A stretch of 64,000 nt of DNA from Herbaspirillum sp. GTDB taxonomy: Bacteria; Pseudomonadota; Gammaproteobacteria; Burkholderiales; Burkholderiaceae_D. Below the pieces are notes generated by a model, which did not search any database, was not told the origin of the DNA, and was given only the letters and a program-made list of their open reading frames with translations. The position numbers were made by a program, and so were the translations under genes. How positions within the stretch are numbered: the first letter of the stretch is position 1; every line of letters starts with the position of its first letter. Positions 16,147-24,338 of this stretch are shown one piece after another. The DNA lies in the NCBI RefSeq assembly GCF_017744395.1, contig NZ_JAGIBI010000001.1, positions 248,001-312,000 of the forward strand, in the 5' to 3' direction.

Positions 16147-17115
16147 TTGACCAAGCAATCACCGCACGCGCAGCCGTCCGCGCAGATCCTGCAAGAAGCC
16201 GCCACCTGGCTGATGGAAATGCACGATGGCCCGTTGTCGCCGACGGCGCGCATGCGCTTCAACCAATGGCGCGGGCGCAGTGCCGAGCATGAACTGGCGT
16301 GGCAAAAAGCCGCCATGCTGCGCAATAAATTCCAGGACATTTCCGCGCCGGGCGCGGCTGCCCTTAAAAATACCCTGGCATCGTCCCGGCGCACCGCAGT
16401 CAAAACGCTGGTGGTGTTGCTGGCCGCAGGGCCGGTAGCATGGGGTGCGTATCGCTTGTCGCCGCTGGCCGGGCGGGAAGGGCGGCTAGCGACGGCCACG
16501 GGAGAGCGTCGCAACCTGGTGCTGGAGGACGGTACCCGGATCACCATGAATACGGCAACCGAAATCCAGGTCAGGTTCGATGCCCGCTGGCGGCATATCC
16601 GCTTGCTTCAGGGCGAAATCCTGGTTGCCACGGCCCCGGACCAACAGCATCCGGCGCGCCCGTTCATTGTGCAAACCGATGAAGGCAACCTGCGCCCATT
16701 GGGCACGCGTTTCACGGCGCGGCAGTTGGATGGCCGTTCCCAGGTGGCGGTCTATGAGGGCGCGGTCGAGGTAACGCCGGCCGGGGCCGCCATGGAGCGC
16801 AAAGTGATCGAAGCAGGCCATCAGGCAGGTTTCTCATCGCAGGGTATCGAAGCGATAAACGCTTGCGACGAACTGGGCTTGTCCTGGATGAACGGCATGC
16901 TGGTGGCGGACCGGATGCCGCTTGCCATGTTCGCGGGCGAGCTGGGGCGATACCGCGCCGGCTTGCTCCAGGTCGATGCCGATGTCGCGGCGCTTCCGGT
17001 TTCCGGGGTGTTCCCATTGGGCGATACAGGCGCCAGCCTGACTTTGCTGGAACAGACGATGCCGGTGCGTATCCGGTATTTCACGCGCTACTTGGCGCGC
17101 ATCGTGCCGAAGTAA
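16147..17115 (+). CDS. FecR-like anti-sigma/signal-transducing membrane protein
   Basis: 322 residues with a TTG start at 16147, 13 bp after the sigma gene. The N-terminal cytoplasmic domain carries the conserved WLMEMHDGPLSPTARMRFNQWRGRSAEHELAWQKA pattern. One membrane helix is near 80-95 (TLVVLLAAGPVAWGAY). The periplasmic FecR domain follows (GERRNLVLEDGTRITMNTATEIQVRFDARWRHIRLLQGEILV). It relays receptor occupancy to the sigma factor. The C-terminus is the usual STN-like segment. Confidence 0.92.
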   Translation: MTKQSPHAQPSAQILQEAATWLMEMHDGPLSPTARMRFNQWRGRSAEHELAWQKAAMLRNKFQDISAPGAAALKNTLASSRRTAVKTLVVLLAAGPVAWGAYRLSPLAGREGRLATATGERRNLVLEDGTRITMNTATEIQVRFDARWRHIRLLQGEILVATAPDQQHPARPFIVQTDEGNLRPLGTRFTARQLDGRSQVAVYEGAVEVTPAGAAMERKVIEAGHQAGFSSQGIEAINACDELGLSWMNGMLVADRMPLAMFAGELGRYRAGLLQVDADVAALPVSGVFPLGDTGASLTLLEQTMPVRIRYFTRYLARIVPK

Positions 17116-17206
17116 TCTTAAAAATATTTTAAAAAAACTGAGCCATTTCCGATTCTCGTTGGGCATACCAACGAAGACGCTCAATTCGGACATCGAAAGG
17201 TTCAGT

Positions 17207-19702
17207 ATGAAACAACAACATCTTGGGGAAGGCGGGCGGAAACGCCCTGTGGAAAAGGCATTCATGCGCAAGTCCGCGATGGCGGTCGCCATTCATTGCG
17301 CGGCAGCGGCAATGGCCATTTCCTCGCTGGCTTGCATGGCGCCTGCCATGGCTGCCGAAGCCGCGGGCGGCGCGCAAAGCTTCAGCATTCCGCCCGGGGC
17401 GCTGGCCCAGACCCTGCAGGCTTTCGCCGCCCGCGCAGGCGTGGCCCTGTCGTTCGACGCCAGGCTGCTGGAAGGCAAGAACAGCCCCGGCCTGACCGGA
17501 ACCTACCCGGTCGACGAAGGCTTTTCCCGCCTGTTGCAAGGAACCGGCCTGCAAGCCCAGCGCCTGCCGGGCGGCGGCTATACCGTGAAAGCACCGGTGG
17601 CGGCCGCAGCGGCCACCATCGGCGAGCTGCAGCCTATCGAAATCAGCGCGCAGCGCACCAGCAGCACCATCATCCGTCCGACGCGCCAGAGCAATGTCAT
17701 CGAGCGTGAAGAGTTGAACGAACTGCGCCAGTCGTCCGACAGCCTGGCCACCGTGCTGGGCAAGATCGTTCCCGGGATGGCCGATTCCAGCCACACGATC
17801 ACCGACTACGGACAGACGCTGCGCGGCCGCAATACGCTGGTGCTGGTCGACGGCATTCCGCTCAATACCAACCGTGACTCCTCGCGCAACATGGCTACCC
17901 TGAACCTGGCCAGCATCGACAAGGTGGAAGTATTGCGGGGCAGCAGCGCCATCTACGGCGCCGGCGCCGCGGGCGGGATCATCGCCGTCACGACGCGCCC
18001 GGCAGGCGGCGAGCCCTATGCGGAAACCAGTTTCACGCTCAAATCCCCGCTGTCGCACCTGAGTAGCGACGGCCTGGGCGGCGAGGTGAACCATTACATG
18101 TCCGGCGGCAATGGCGTGGTCGATTACGCGTTCAACATCGGCTACCAGCACGTGGGCGGCTCCTTCGAGGGCAAGGGCAATCGCATCGCGCCCGAGCCCA
18201 GCCAGGGCGACCTGTTCGACAGCAACAACTACACGCTGGGCGGCAAGCTGGGATTTCGCATCGACAAGAACCAGCGTTTGCAGTTATCCGTGAGCCGCTA
18301 TGTCGCCGAGCAGGACAGTTCCTACGGCTCCGATCCGGCAGTGGCGAAGCTGCCCGCCGGATCCGCCGTGGCGCGCCCGCTGGACGGTCTGCAATTGGCT
18401 GACCAGAACCAGATCAGGAACACGCTGCTGAGCCTGGACTACCAGAACCAGGACGTCTTCGGCAGCACGCTGTCGACCCAGTTGTACTACCGCGACTACT
18501 TCACGCGCTTCACGCCATTCGATGCGCGGGCGGTCTCCACCCGCGGCAACAACGTCGACCAGGTGATGCAGAACTCCCGCGTGCTGGGCGGCCGGGCCAC
18601 ATTGACTACGCCGCTGGCGGAGAACACCAAGCTGCTGTGGGGGCTGGATTTCAACCAGGAACGCAGCGACATGCCGGACGACATCTTCAATGCCGCCGCC
18701 TATGACGCCAGCGGCGGCCGCGTTTTCCAGCGCACCGGCACCTTGCTTTACATGCCCTTGCTCACGACCCGTTCGATCGGCGGCTTCGGGCAATTGCAGC
18801 ACAAGTTCAACGACCAATGGTCGGTCGAGGTGGGGCTGCGCTATGAGCGCGCCTATGCCAGCTACGACGACTTCATTCCGCTCTCGCAAAGCAAATCGGC
18901 CACGCCGCAAAAGGTGCGCGGCGGCTCGGTTTCCTTCAGCTCCTGGATGAGCAATGCCGGCGTCGTGTTCAAGCCGGTCGCAGGGCATGAGGTCTATGCC
19001 TCGTTCAGCCAGGGCTTCCAGCTGCCTGACATCGGCGTACAGGTTCGCAACGCCACGCCGGCATTCAACATTTCGTCATCGTCGCTGGAACCGGTGAAGA
19101 CCAACAGCTACGAGCTGGGCTGGCGCGGTGCGTCCGGCAATGTCCTGGGCAACCTGACCGTGTTTCACACGACCTCGAAGCTGGGGGATATCCAGAGCTT
19201 CAACAACGGCCTGATCCTGACGCGCACGGAAGAGAAGATCACCGGCATCGAGGCCGGCGCGGACTATCTGCCGGACGATTCGGCCTGGGGCGGCGGCGCC
19301 ACCTACACCATGATGTGGGGACGGGAAACGCCGCAAGGCAGCACCAGCGACCAGATCATGAGCGGCTACCGGATCCCGCCGATGAAGGTGACGGCTTATG
19401 TGCAGTACAAGCCGGGCAGCAAGTGGAGCAACCGCCTGCAGGCGACTTACTTCGCCGCGCGCGATTACCGCCTGAAAGGCCAGACCGCCTTTGGTCGCCA
19501 GAGCATCGGAAGCTATACGACGCTTGATCTGGTCAGCCGTTATCAACTGACCGATAAAGACAGCGTGTCGCTGGGGATCGAGAACCTGTTGAACCGCTAC
19601 TACATTCCTGCGTATAGCCAGTTGATGCGCAATAGCAATAACACCAGCCGGTTGCCGGGATCGGGGGCGGTGATGAGCCTGACTTACAGTCATCGCTGGT
19701 AA
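17207..19702 (+). CDS. TonB-dependent siderophore receptor with N-terminal signalling (STN) domain
   Basis: 831 residues from ATG 17207 (GAAAGG upstream). A long signal peptide ends at MAPAMAAEA. The STN signalling domain follows (FSIPPGALAQTLQAFAARAGVALSFDARLLEGKNSPGLTGTYPVDEGFSRLLQGTGL), then the plug (LVLVDGIPLNTNRDSS, VEVLRGSSAIYGAGAAGGIIAVTT) and a 22-strand barrel ending in an aromatic residue (YSHRW). It imports a ferric siderophore and signals through FecR to FecI. No siderophore biosynthesis or ABC genes adjoin it, which suggests use of a foreign siderophore. Confidence 0.94.
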   Translation: MKQQHLGEGGRKRPVEKAFMRKSAMAVAIHCAAAAMAISSLACMAPAMAAEAAGGAQSFSIPPGALAQTLQAFAARAGVALSFDARLLEGKNSPGLTGTYPVDEGFSRLLQGTGLQAQRLPGGGYTVKAPVAAAAATIGELQPIEISAQRTSSTIIRPTRQSNVIEREELNELRQSSDSLATVLGKIVPGMADSSHTITDYGQTLRGRNTLVLVDGIPLNTNRDSSRNMATLNLASIDKVEVLRGSSAIYGAGAAGGIIAVTTRPAGGEPYAETSFTLKSPLSHLSSDGLGGEVNHYMSGGNGVVDYAFNIGYQHVGGSFEGKGNRIAPEPSQGDLFDSNNYTLGGKLGFRIDKNQRLQLSVSRYVAEQDSSYGSDPAVAKLPAGSAVARPLDGLQLADQNQIRNTLLSLDYQNQDVFGSTLSTQLYYRDYFTRFTPFDARAVSTRGNNVDQVMQNSRVLGGRATLTTPLAENTKLLWGLDFNQERSDMPDDIFNAAAYDASGGRVFQRTGTLLYMPLLTTRSIGGFGQLQHKFNDQWSVEVGLRYERAYASYDDFIPLSQSKSATPQKVRGGSVSFSSWMSNAGVVFKPVAGHEVYASFSQGFQLPDIGVQVRNATPAFNISSSSLEPVKTNSYELGWRGASGNVLGNLTVFHTTSKLGDIQSFNNGLILTRTEEKITGIEAGADYLPDDSAWGGGATYTMMWGRETPQGSTSDQIMSGYRIPPMKVTAYVQYKPGSKWSNRLQATYFAARDYRLKGQTAFGRQSIGSYTTLDLVSRYQLTDKDSVSLGIENLLNRYYIPAYSQLMRNSNNTSRLPGSGAVMSLTYSHRW

Positions 19703-19754
19703 GCGGCAAGGCCGGTCAGCCAGTCGCCATGGCAGGGCTGATAAAACCTCCGTC

Positions 19755-19774
19755 GCCCTGACGAAGGTCAGGGC
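19755..19774. terminator. Hairpin between the TonB receptor and a convergent LysR gene
   Basis: GCCCTGAC-GAAG-GTCAGGGC, an 8-bp stem with a GNRA-like loop, lies midway between the convergent ends. No clear T-run follows on either strand, so it is a weak terminator candidate. Confidence 0.35.
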
Positions 19775-19784
19775 CCAGTGTCGT

Positions 19785-20699
19785 TCAACGGCTGCCTGGA
19801 TTTATCATCGCCGGGATATGGGCGACGAGCGCATCGATGGCAACCCGGGTCTTGCAACGCAGATGGCGCACCTGCGGCCACACCGCATGGATTTCCTGGG
19901 AAACGGCACGGTAGCTCTCCAGGACGGGAACCAGTTCACCGCTTTGCACGTATTTGCTCAATAGCCAGCAAGGGAGCCAGGCCAGGCCGTAGCCTTTGAC
20001 GGCTGCGGCAGCGATTGCCTGAACGTCATCCATGCTGATCTGAGACCGTATCGCCAGCCGCCGTGCATGGCCGCTGCCCACTTGCGCACTCCACGGCGCG
20101 GGGACGCCGGTGCGGGACTGTACGATTGCCGTGTGCCCGTCCAGTTCTTCCAGGCTGCCTGGCGTGCCGTGTCGCGACAGATAGTCCGCAGACGCGCCGA
20201 TGCTGATGTGCTGGGTACCCAGGCGCCGGGCAGCCAGCGTACTGCTGTCCTGCAGTGGGCCGATGCGCACGGCGATATCAAAGCCTTCTTCGATCAGGTC
20301 GACGTAGCGGTCGCTGAACGACAGGTCGATATCCAGTTGCGGATAGCGGCGGGTCAGCTCCAGCAGGACCGGCGCGACGCATAGATGCCCGAAGGCCTCG
20401 GGCACGCTAACCCGCAGCCGGCCACTTGGCGCCATGAGGCCGTGCTCAAGGTCGGCTTCCGCAGCGTCCAGCTCCGTTAGCGCGCGCACGCAGCGCTCGT
20501 AGTATGCCTGCCCCTCCGCCGTCAGCATTTGGCTGCGCGTATTGCGCTGAAGCAGGCACACACCCAAGCGTGCTTCCAAACGCGCGATGGCTTTGCCGAC
20601 CGCCGAGCGCGTCAGGCCAAGTTGCTCTGCCGCGGGCGCAAATCCGCCGGCTTCGACGACCTGCACGAACGTTGTGATCCCATCCAGTCTGTCTTGCAT
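19785..20699 (-). CDS. LysR-family transcriptional regulator
   Basis: 304 residues. The HTH is at about 1-60 (TFVQVVEAGGFAPAAEQLGLTRSAVGKAIARLEARLGVCLLQRNTRSQMLTAEGQAYYE), followed by a co-inducer domain (RLRVSVPEAFGHLCVAPVLLELTRRYPQLDIDLSFSDRYVDLIEEGFDIAVRIG) of the CrgA/DmlR-like subclass. It is divergent from a 14-helix MFS exporter with 171 bp between starts, and most likely regulates it via the palindrome at 20754. Confidence 0.92.
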   Translation of the reverse strand: MQDRLDGITTFVQVVEAGGFAPAAEQLGLTRSAVGKAIARLEARLGVCLLQRNTRSQMLTAEGQAYYERCVRALTELDAAEADLEHGLMAPSGRLRVSVPEAFGHLCVAPVLLELTRRYPQLDIDLSFSDRYVDLIEEGFDIAVRIGPLQDSSTLAARRLGTQHISIGASADYLSRHGTPGSLEELDGHTAIVQSRTGVPAPWSAQVGSGHARRLAIRSQISMDDVQAIAAAAVKGYGLAWLPCWLLSKYVQSGELVPVLESYRAVSQEIHAVWPQVRHLRCKTRVAIDALVAHIPAMINPGSR

Positions 20700-20753
20700 T
20701 GCTATCCCAATTGGTTCCTGTGTGGATTATTTTATCGGAATGTTTCTCTCCAA

Positions 20754-20774
20754 TATGGGAAATTTATTCCCATA
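20754..20774. promoter_or_regulatory. LysR-type operator candidate
   Basis: TATGGGAA-ATTTA-TTCCCATA is a perfect 8-5-8 inverted repeat containing a T-N11-A core. It lies in the divergent region between the LysR gene and the MFS gene. Confidence 0.6.
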
Positions 20775-20870
20775 AACTGTGCCGCAGTGTGGGCAGCCGC
20801 GCACACCTTATCTAGAACGCATCTCACGCCTATTGATGAAATGAGTTCTACATCCTGGAGTGAAACAACC

Positions 20871-22436
20871 ATGCAGGTACGTGACATCGAACAGCCGGCC
20901 CGGCCGCAAACAGACCATCCCTTTGCCATGCGCAACACCGTGGCGCTACTGGCCGTATGCCTGGCCGCCTTGATGTTCGGGTTGGAGATTTCCAGCGTGC
21001 CGGTGATCCTGCCCACGCTGGAAGTTGTTCTGCACAGCGACTTCAGCGGCATCCAATGGATCATGAATGCCTACACCATTGCCTGCACCGCCGTACTGAT
21101 GGCAACGGGAACGCTGGCGGACCGCTATGGCCGCAAGCGCGTATTCCTTTTCTCAATCGCACTGTTTGGAATCGCCTCGCTGCTGTGCGGCCTGGCATGG
21201 AGTACGCCGGTCCTGATCGCCGGTCGTTTCTTGCAGGGGGCGAGCGGCGGGGCGATGCTCATTTGCCTGGTGGCGGTACTCTCGCACCAGTTCCCCGAAG
21301 GAGCCGAACGCGGCAGGGCGTTCGGAATCTGGGGCATTGTCTTTGGCATCGGGCTGGGATTTGGGCCGCTGATCGGTGGCCTGATCGTCGCCGTGTCCAG
21401 TTGGAAGTGGGTCTTCTGGGCGCACGTCTTCATCGCGGCCCTGACGTTCGGCCTGGCCATCGCCGGCGTGCGCGAATCGCGCGATCCGCATGCAAGGAAA
21501 TTGGACCTGGCCGGCATCGTCACCCTGTCCCTCGCGGTGCTGGGACTTGCCTACTTCGTGACCCAGGGCGCCGACACCGGATTCGGCAGTGCTTCAGCCC
21601 TGTGCATCATCGCGGCAAGCGCCGCCAGTTTCGTGCTGTTCCTCGTCGTGGAGATGCGCGCAGCGCACCCGATGTTCGATTTTTCGGTATTCCGGGTGCG
21701 CAATTTCTCGGGGGCGCTGCTTGGCTCTGTGGGGATGAACTTCAGTTTCTGGCCGTTCATCATCTACCTGCCGATTTACTTCCAGAGTGCGCTGGGCCAA
21801 GGTCCCGCAGCCTCAGGCATGTCGCTGCTGGCCTACACCTTGCCCACGCTGATATTCCCGCCCATCGGCGAACGCCTGGCATTGCGCTACCGGCCCGGCA
21901 TCGTCATTCCCGCCGGCTTGTTCATCATCGGGCTGGGGTTCTTCCTGATGTTCATCGGCAGCGGCATCGAACAGGCGGGCTGGATGAGCGTGCTGCCTGG
22001 CTGCCTGTTGGCCGGCGCGGGTTTGGGCATGATCAATACTCCGGTGACCAACACCACCACGGGTTCGGTATCGAGCACGCGCGCCGGCATGGCATCAGGC
22101 ATCGACATGAGCGCCCGCATGATCTCCCTGGCCATCAATATCGCCTTGATGGGTTTTCTGCTGGTGCAAGGGGTATTGCAGTATCTGCAAACGGCGCTGT
22201 CCAAACCGTCCGATGATGCATCGTTGCGCGCACTGGCCAATAGCATCGCATCCGGGAGTATGCATTCCGCTAACGCCGGCGCATGGGCATCCATGCCTGC
22301 GGAGACGCTGGCGGAGATCGGCCGTGCGGCGCTGGTGCATGGTTTTGGCGGGATCATGCTCTATAGCGGCATTGCTGTCTGGGTGCTCGCCGGTATTAGT
22401 TTCCTGATCTTTGGGGAGAGGAGGGCGGTGTCATGA
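20871..22436 (+). CDS. MFS efflux transporter, DHA2 (14-TMS) family
   Basis: 521 residues from ATG 20871 (CTGGAGTG upstream); the long track start runs back through the LysR gene and is rejected. It has motif A LADRYGRKRVFLFSIALFG, motif C-like GIVFGIGLGFGPLIGG, and 14 hydrophobic segments, fitting the DHA2 drug:H+ antiporter family (EmrB/QacA-like). Divergence from the LysR gene suggests inducible export of a toxic compound. No EmrA-type adaptor gene is adjacent. Confidence 0.9.
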   Translation: MQVRDIEQPARPQTDHPFAMRNTVALLAVCLAALMFGLEISSVPVILPTLEVVLHSDFSGIQWIMNAYTIACTAVLMATGTLADRYGRKRVFLFSIALFGIASLLCGLAWSTPVLIAGRFLQGASGGAMLICLVAVLSHQFPEGAERGRAFGIWGIVFGIGLGFGPLIGGLIVAVSSWKWVFWAHVFIAALTFGLAIAGVRESRDPHARKLDLAGIVTLSLAVLGLAYFVTQGADTGFGSASALCIIAASAASFVLFLVVEMRAAHPMFDFSVFRVRNFSGALLGSVGMNFSFWPFIIYLPIYFQSALGQGPAASGMSLLAYTLPTLIFPPIGERLALRYRPGIVIPAGLFIIGLGFFLMFIGSGIEQAGWMSVLPGCLLAGAGLGMINTPVTNTTTGSVSSTRAGMASGIDMSARMISLAINIALMGFLLVQGVLQYLQTALSKPSDDASLRALANSIASGSMHSANAGAWASMPAETLAEIGRAALVHGFGGIMLYSGIAVWVLAGISFLIFGERRAVS

Positions 22437-22552
22437 TTGGTCGCTGGCGGGCATTCGTGAATGGACGCGCGTGCGCCTTTTAAATTAAGGTTTGCGGCCT
22501 CATTGCCATTACAGTTTCAGTAGGAAAAAGAGTAGAAAGAGATATGTATTTG

Positions 22553-22618
22553 TGACCGTACCCCGGAATTAGTACCGGTCTAAAGTAGAAATTTCTGGCT
22601 TCTGACCGTATCCCGGAA
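22553..22618. repeat. Pair of 16-bp direct repeats, possible insertion-sequence end
   Basis: TGACCGTACCCCGGAA (22553-22568) recurs as TGACCGTATCCCGGAA (22603-22618), one mismatch, 50 bp apart. Repeated short motifs at a terminus occur in IS21-type elements, but no transposase frame remains, so the element type is unproven. Confidence 0.4.
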
Positions 22619-22724
22619 GGAAAAAGACGCGGCGCCTAAGCCGCCGGAAAAAACGCACGGAACCAGGCAGCGTGCGGCAGCGGAAACCAAGGCCGGCAAA
22701 AAGACGGAAAACCAAGGTACTTAG
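22584..22724 (+). pseudogene. 3' tail of a truncated gene
   Basis: A frame without a start ends at TAG 22722-22724 and reads KEKDAAPKPPEKTHGTRQRAAAETKAGKKTENQGT. This is a basic, Lys/Ala/Pro-rich tail like those ending many regulatory or nucleic-acid-binding proteins. It follows directly on the second 16-bp repeat, suggesting that a gene was cut there. Confidence 0.35.
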
Positions 22725-22798
22725 GTAGCCGTGGCATCCTCTGGGGCGGGAGCATGCCACTCTCGCCCCCAACATTCAGAATTCAGGAGGGACTCGCT

Positions 22799-23200
22799 AT
22801 GCAGCAATCCCAAGGCCAACAGGAATTCGATTTCTACGTGAATATCGACAAGCCTACTCTCGGTCTCTATGTCCGCAAGGGAACCGGCTTGCCTGATCTG
22901 GCGGATGCCCTGTCATGGCTGTTTTCCGGGCATGTCTGGCAGAGCGAGTTATTGGGACTCATTTTCCGCCTGTGTAAACACCCATTTTCTTCTGAATGTC
23001 TCGAAGGTGATCGCAAAGGAAGATCGACTCCTCCTTCATCACGGGGTGGTTGTACATTGTCTCGTAATGCCAGTGTTCTTCACCGTCGAGTTTGTATCGG
23101 AAGTTTCCTGGATAATTGCTGGGATCTTTCCAGTAGCCCCAGCAATATTCGACAGCCATCTGGACTTCCCGAGTATGAGCCTCGTGGGTCTGGATGTTGA
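22799..23200 (+). pseudogene. Small protein N-terminus fused to antisense sequence
   Basis: ATG 22799 has a strong ribosome site (CAGGAGGGACTCGCT). The first roughly 48 residues, MQQSQGQQEFDFYVNIDKPTLGLYVRKGTGLPDLADALSWLFSGHVW, look like a genuine small soluble protein. After about base 22950 the frame runs antisense through the orphan secreted-protein gene and reads as low-quality Ser/Pro/Arg-rich sequence. The likely history is loss of the 3' end when the islet inserted or deleted. Function unknown. Confidence 0.4.
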
Positions 23201-23390
23201 CTTCGCCGAAGGTCAGACCGATAACGGGAGTATGTTCTGAATTGTTAGCTCTGAAGGCTTGCCACGACTCTTTCTTCCCGAGAAGAACCCACGAATCAAC
23301 GCTTCGTTCCAAGGATACGAAATCCCTTGCATCAGGTTCCGCGAATGCGAGCATCGGAAGGAATGTTAGGAGGATAAGAAACCGTTTCAT
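22959..23390 (-). CDS. Orphan secreted hypothetical protein, 143 aa
   Basis: Starts at ATG 23390 with a good signal peptide (MKRFLILLTFLPMLAFA). The mature part is polar and aromatic-rich (WVLLGKKESWQAF, YCWGYWKDPSNYPGNFRYKLDGEEHWHYETMYNHPVMKEES). I do not recognise the family. Its start overlaps the stop of an upstream frame as ATGA, showing it was the second gene of a translationally coupled pair whose first gene is now cut off. Such coupling is common for effector/immunity or enzyme/inhibitor pairs, but no function is proven. Confidence 0.6.
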   Translation of the reverse strand: MKRFLILLTFLPMLAFAEPDARDFVSLERSVDSWVLLGKKESWQAFRANNSEHTPVIGLTFGEVNIQTHEAHTREVQMAVEYCWGYWKDPSNYPGNFRYKLDGEEHWHYETMYNHPVMKEESIFLCDHLRDIQKKMGVYTGGK

Positions 23391-23548
23391 TCGATGCTTT
23401 TGATATGAGCCTTGGTGATCGCACTGTCCAAGCAGCCCTTCAGATAGGCATAGAGCGTGTCGATGATTCGATGGCATAGGTTGCTCGACAGATAAGATGC
23501 GGGTGAAGTGCCGCCCAGCAAAAAATAGACGGGTGTCGGTGCTAAGGA
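23387..23548 (-). pseudogene. C-terminal fragment of the upstream partner of the orphan secreted protein
   Basis: A 53-codon frame, absent from the track, reads PTPVYFLLGGTSPASYLSSN then CHRIIDTLYAYLKGCLDSA and ends at a TGA that overlaps the next ATG (ATGA). It begins right after an in-frame TAA and has no start, so it is the remaining 3' end of a larger gene. The family is not recognised. Confidence 0.45.
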
Positions 23549-23587
23549 TTATTTTCCCCTGGTTAGGGGAGGGTAGCAGCTTTTCCT

Positions 23588-23743
23588 TCACCTAGATCTT
23601 CTTCTAAACAAAGAAATATTTCTGTTTTGAAAATATAGAAACGGATTTATTTCTACGTAGAAAAGGAAAGCCGCAATCTCATTTTCCTTCGGCTTGGCAG
23701 TGCGCAGCTTGGCGTCATTGAGCGGGGTAACGATCTTAGGCAT
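23588..23743 (-). pseudogene. Integrase N-terminal stub (P4-type tyrosine recombinase)
   Basis: ATG 23743 opens MPKIVTPLNDAKLRTAKPKE, the characteristic start of P4-like integrases with an Arm DNA-binding (DUF4102-type) domain, usually about 400 residues. After residue 22 the frame drifts into AT-rich sequence (FLFYVEINPFLYFQNRN) and stops at codon 52, so the catalytic domain is gone. It points away from the 3' end of tRNA-Ser about 410 bp upstream, as intact island integrases do. Confidence 0.6.
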
Positions 23744-23747
23744 AGGA

Positions 23748-24053
23748 TCAATCCAGACGAATGATGACGCTGCTGCCGAATGCCGAGTCGATCAGGATGG
23801 CGCGGTCCTTCGTGGGGGGACTGAGTCGATAGATAAATGCGCTGCCGATATTTAGCTTTTCATCAGTGCGCCAGTCCGCGTTCAGGTAGTCGGGTAAGTC
23901 ATCCAACCCCAGCGGCTGAATTTTTGCGCCGCCGCTGACCCAATGGCGGGGGATATTGGTGATGGGGTTTGTGTGGCGGTGTTCATGCGGAACGCTATCT
24001 GTTTTAACGGTATTAGCTGATACCGCGAAACATACCGTTAAAAATCTAGGATT
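23748..24053 (-). pseudogene. Start-less frame between tRNA-Ser and the integrase stub
   Basis: A 101-codon open frame without ATG reads coherently in its second half (HWVSGGAKIQPLGLDDLP then DYLNADWRTDEKLNIGSAFI). The stop lies 4 bp before the integrase start. It may be a 5'-truncated small protein gene carried by the island, or a frame using an unusual start. Function unknown. Confidence 0.3.
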
Positions 24054-24082
24054 TCAATGCACGTAAAAACACGTTAAAAAAC

Positions 24083-24116
24083 AAAAAACCCGCGTCAGTA
24101 CTGAGCTTGAGGCGGG
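24083..24116 (-). terminator. Rho-independent terminator of tRNA-Ser
   Basis: Read on the minus strand: CCCGC, an 18-nt loop region, GCGGG, then TTTTTT, 37 bp after the tRNA 3' end. Confidence 0.7.
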
Positions 24117-24152
24117 CTCTTGGATTGAAAAACACTTTCTAACACAAACTTT

Positions 24153-24242
24153 TGGCGGAGGCTGTGAGATTCGAACTCACGGACGGGTCACCCCGTCGGC
24201 AGTTTTCAAGACTGCTGGTTTAAACCACTCACCCAAACCTCC
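24153..24242 (-). tRNA. tRNA-Ser (anticodon UGA)
   Basis: 90 nt including an encoded CCA. The acceptor stem GGAGGTT pairs with AGCCTCC, the anticodon loop is CTTGAAA, giving UGA, the long variable arm (CCGACGGGGTGACCCGTCC) is typical of serine tRNAs, and the T loop is TTCGAATCT. Its 3' end faces the decayed island. Confidence 0.96.
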
Positions 24243-24286
24243 TTGATCGGCGGATGCCTGCGCAGGGCAGGCATCGCGAGCGGCGC

Positions 24287-24314
24287 ATTATACATCACTT
24301 GCGCCGCGTCCCAA
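24287..24314 (-). promoter_or_regulatory. Promoter of tRNA-Ser
   Basis: Minus strand TTGGGA, 16-bp spacer and a perfect TATAAT, about 45 bp upstream of the mature tRNA 5' end. Confidence 0.7.
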
Positions 24315-24338
24315 TCTTTCCGGATTGAAACCCGGCGC

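Larger units (their letters stand above)
22437..24152. other. Decayed genomic-island remnant next to tRNA-Ser
   Basis: About 1.7 kb with visibly lower G+C than the flanks, few intact genes and several truncated reading frames. It contains two 16-bp repeats, a gene tail, a chimeric small ORF, an orphan secreted protein, a C-terminal fragment, an integrase N-terminal stub and a 101-codon start-less frame, and it ends at the 3' end of tRNA-Ser. The order tRNA 3' end then integrase start is the usual arrangement of tRNA-targeted islands, so this is best read as a largely deleted island. I see no second copy of the tRNA end that would mark attR. Confidence 0.65.

Noticed and set aside
22437-24152. 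Active prophage
   Set aside because: No structural, lysis or replication genes and only an integrase stub; remnant is the better reading.
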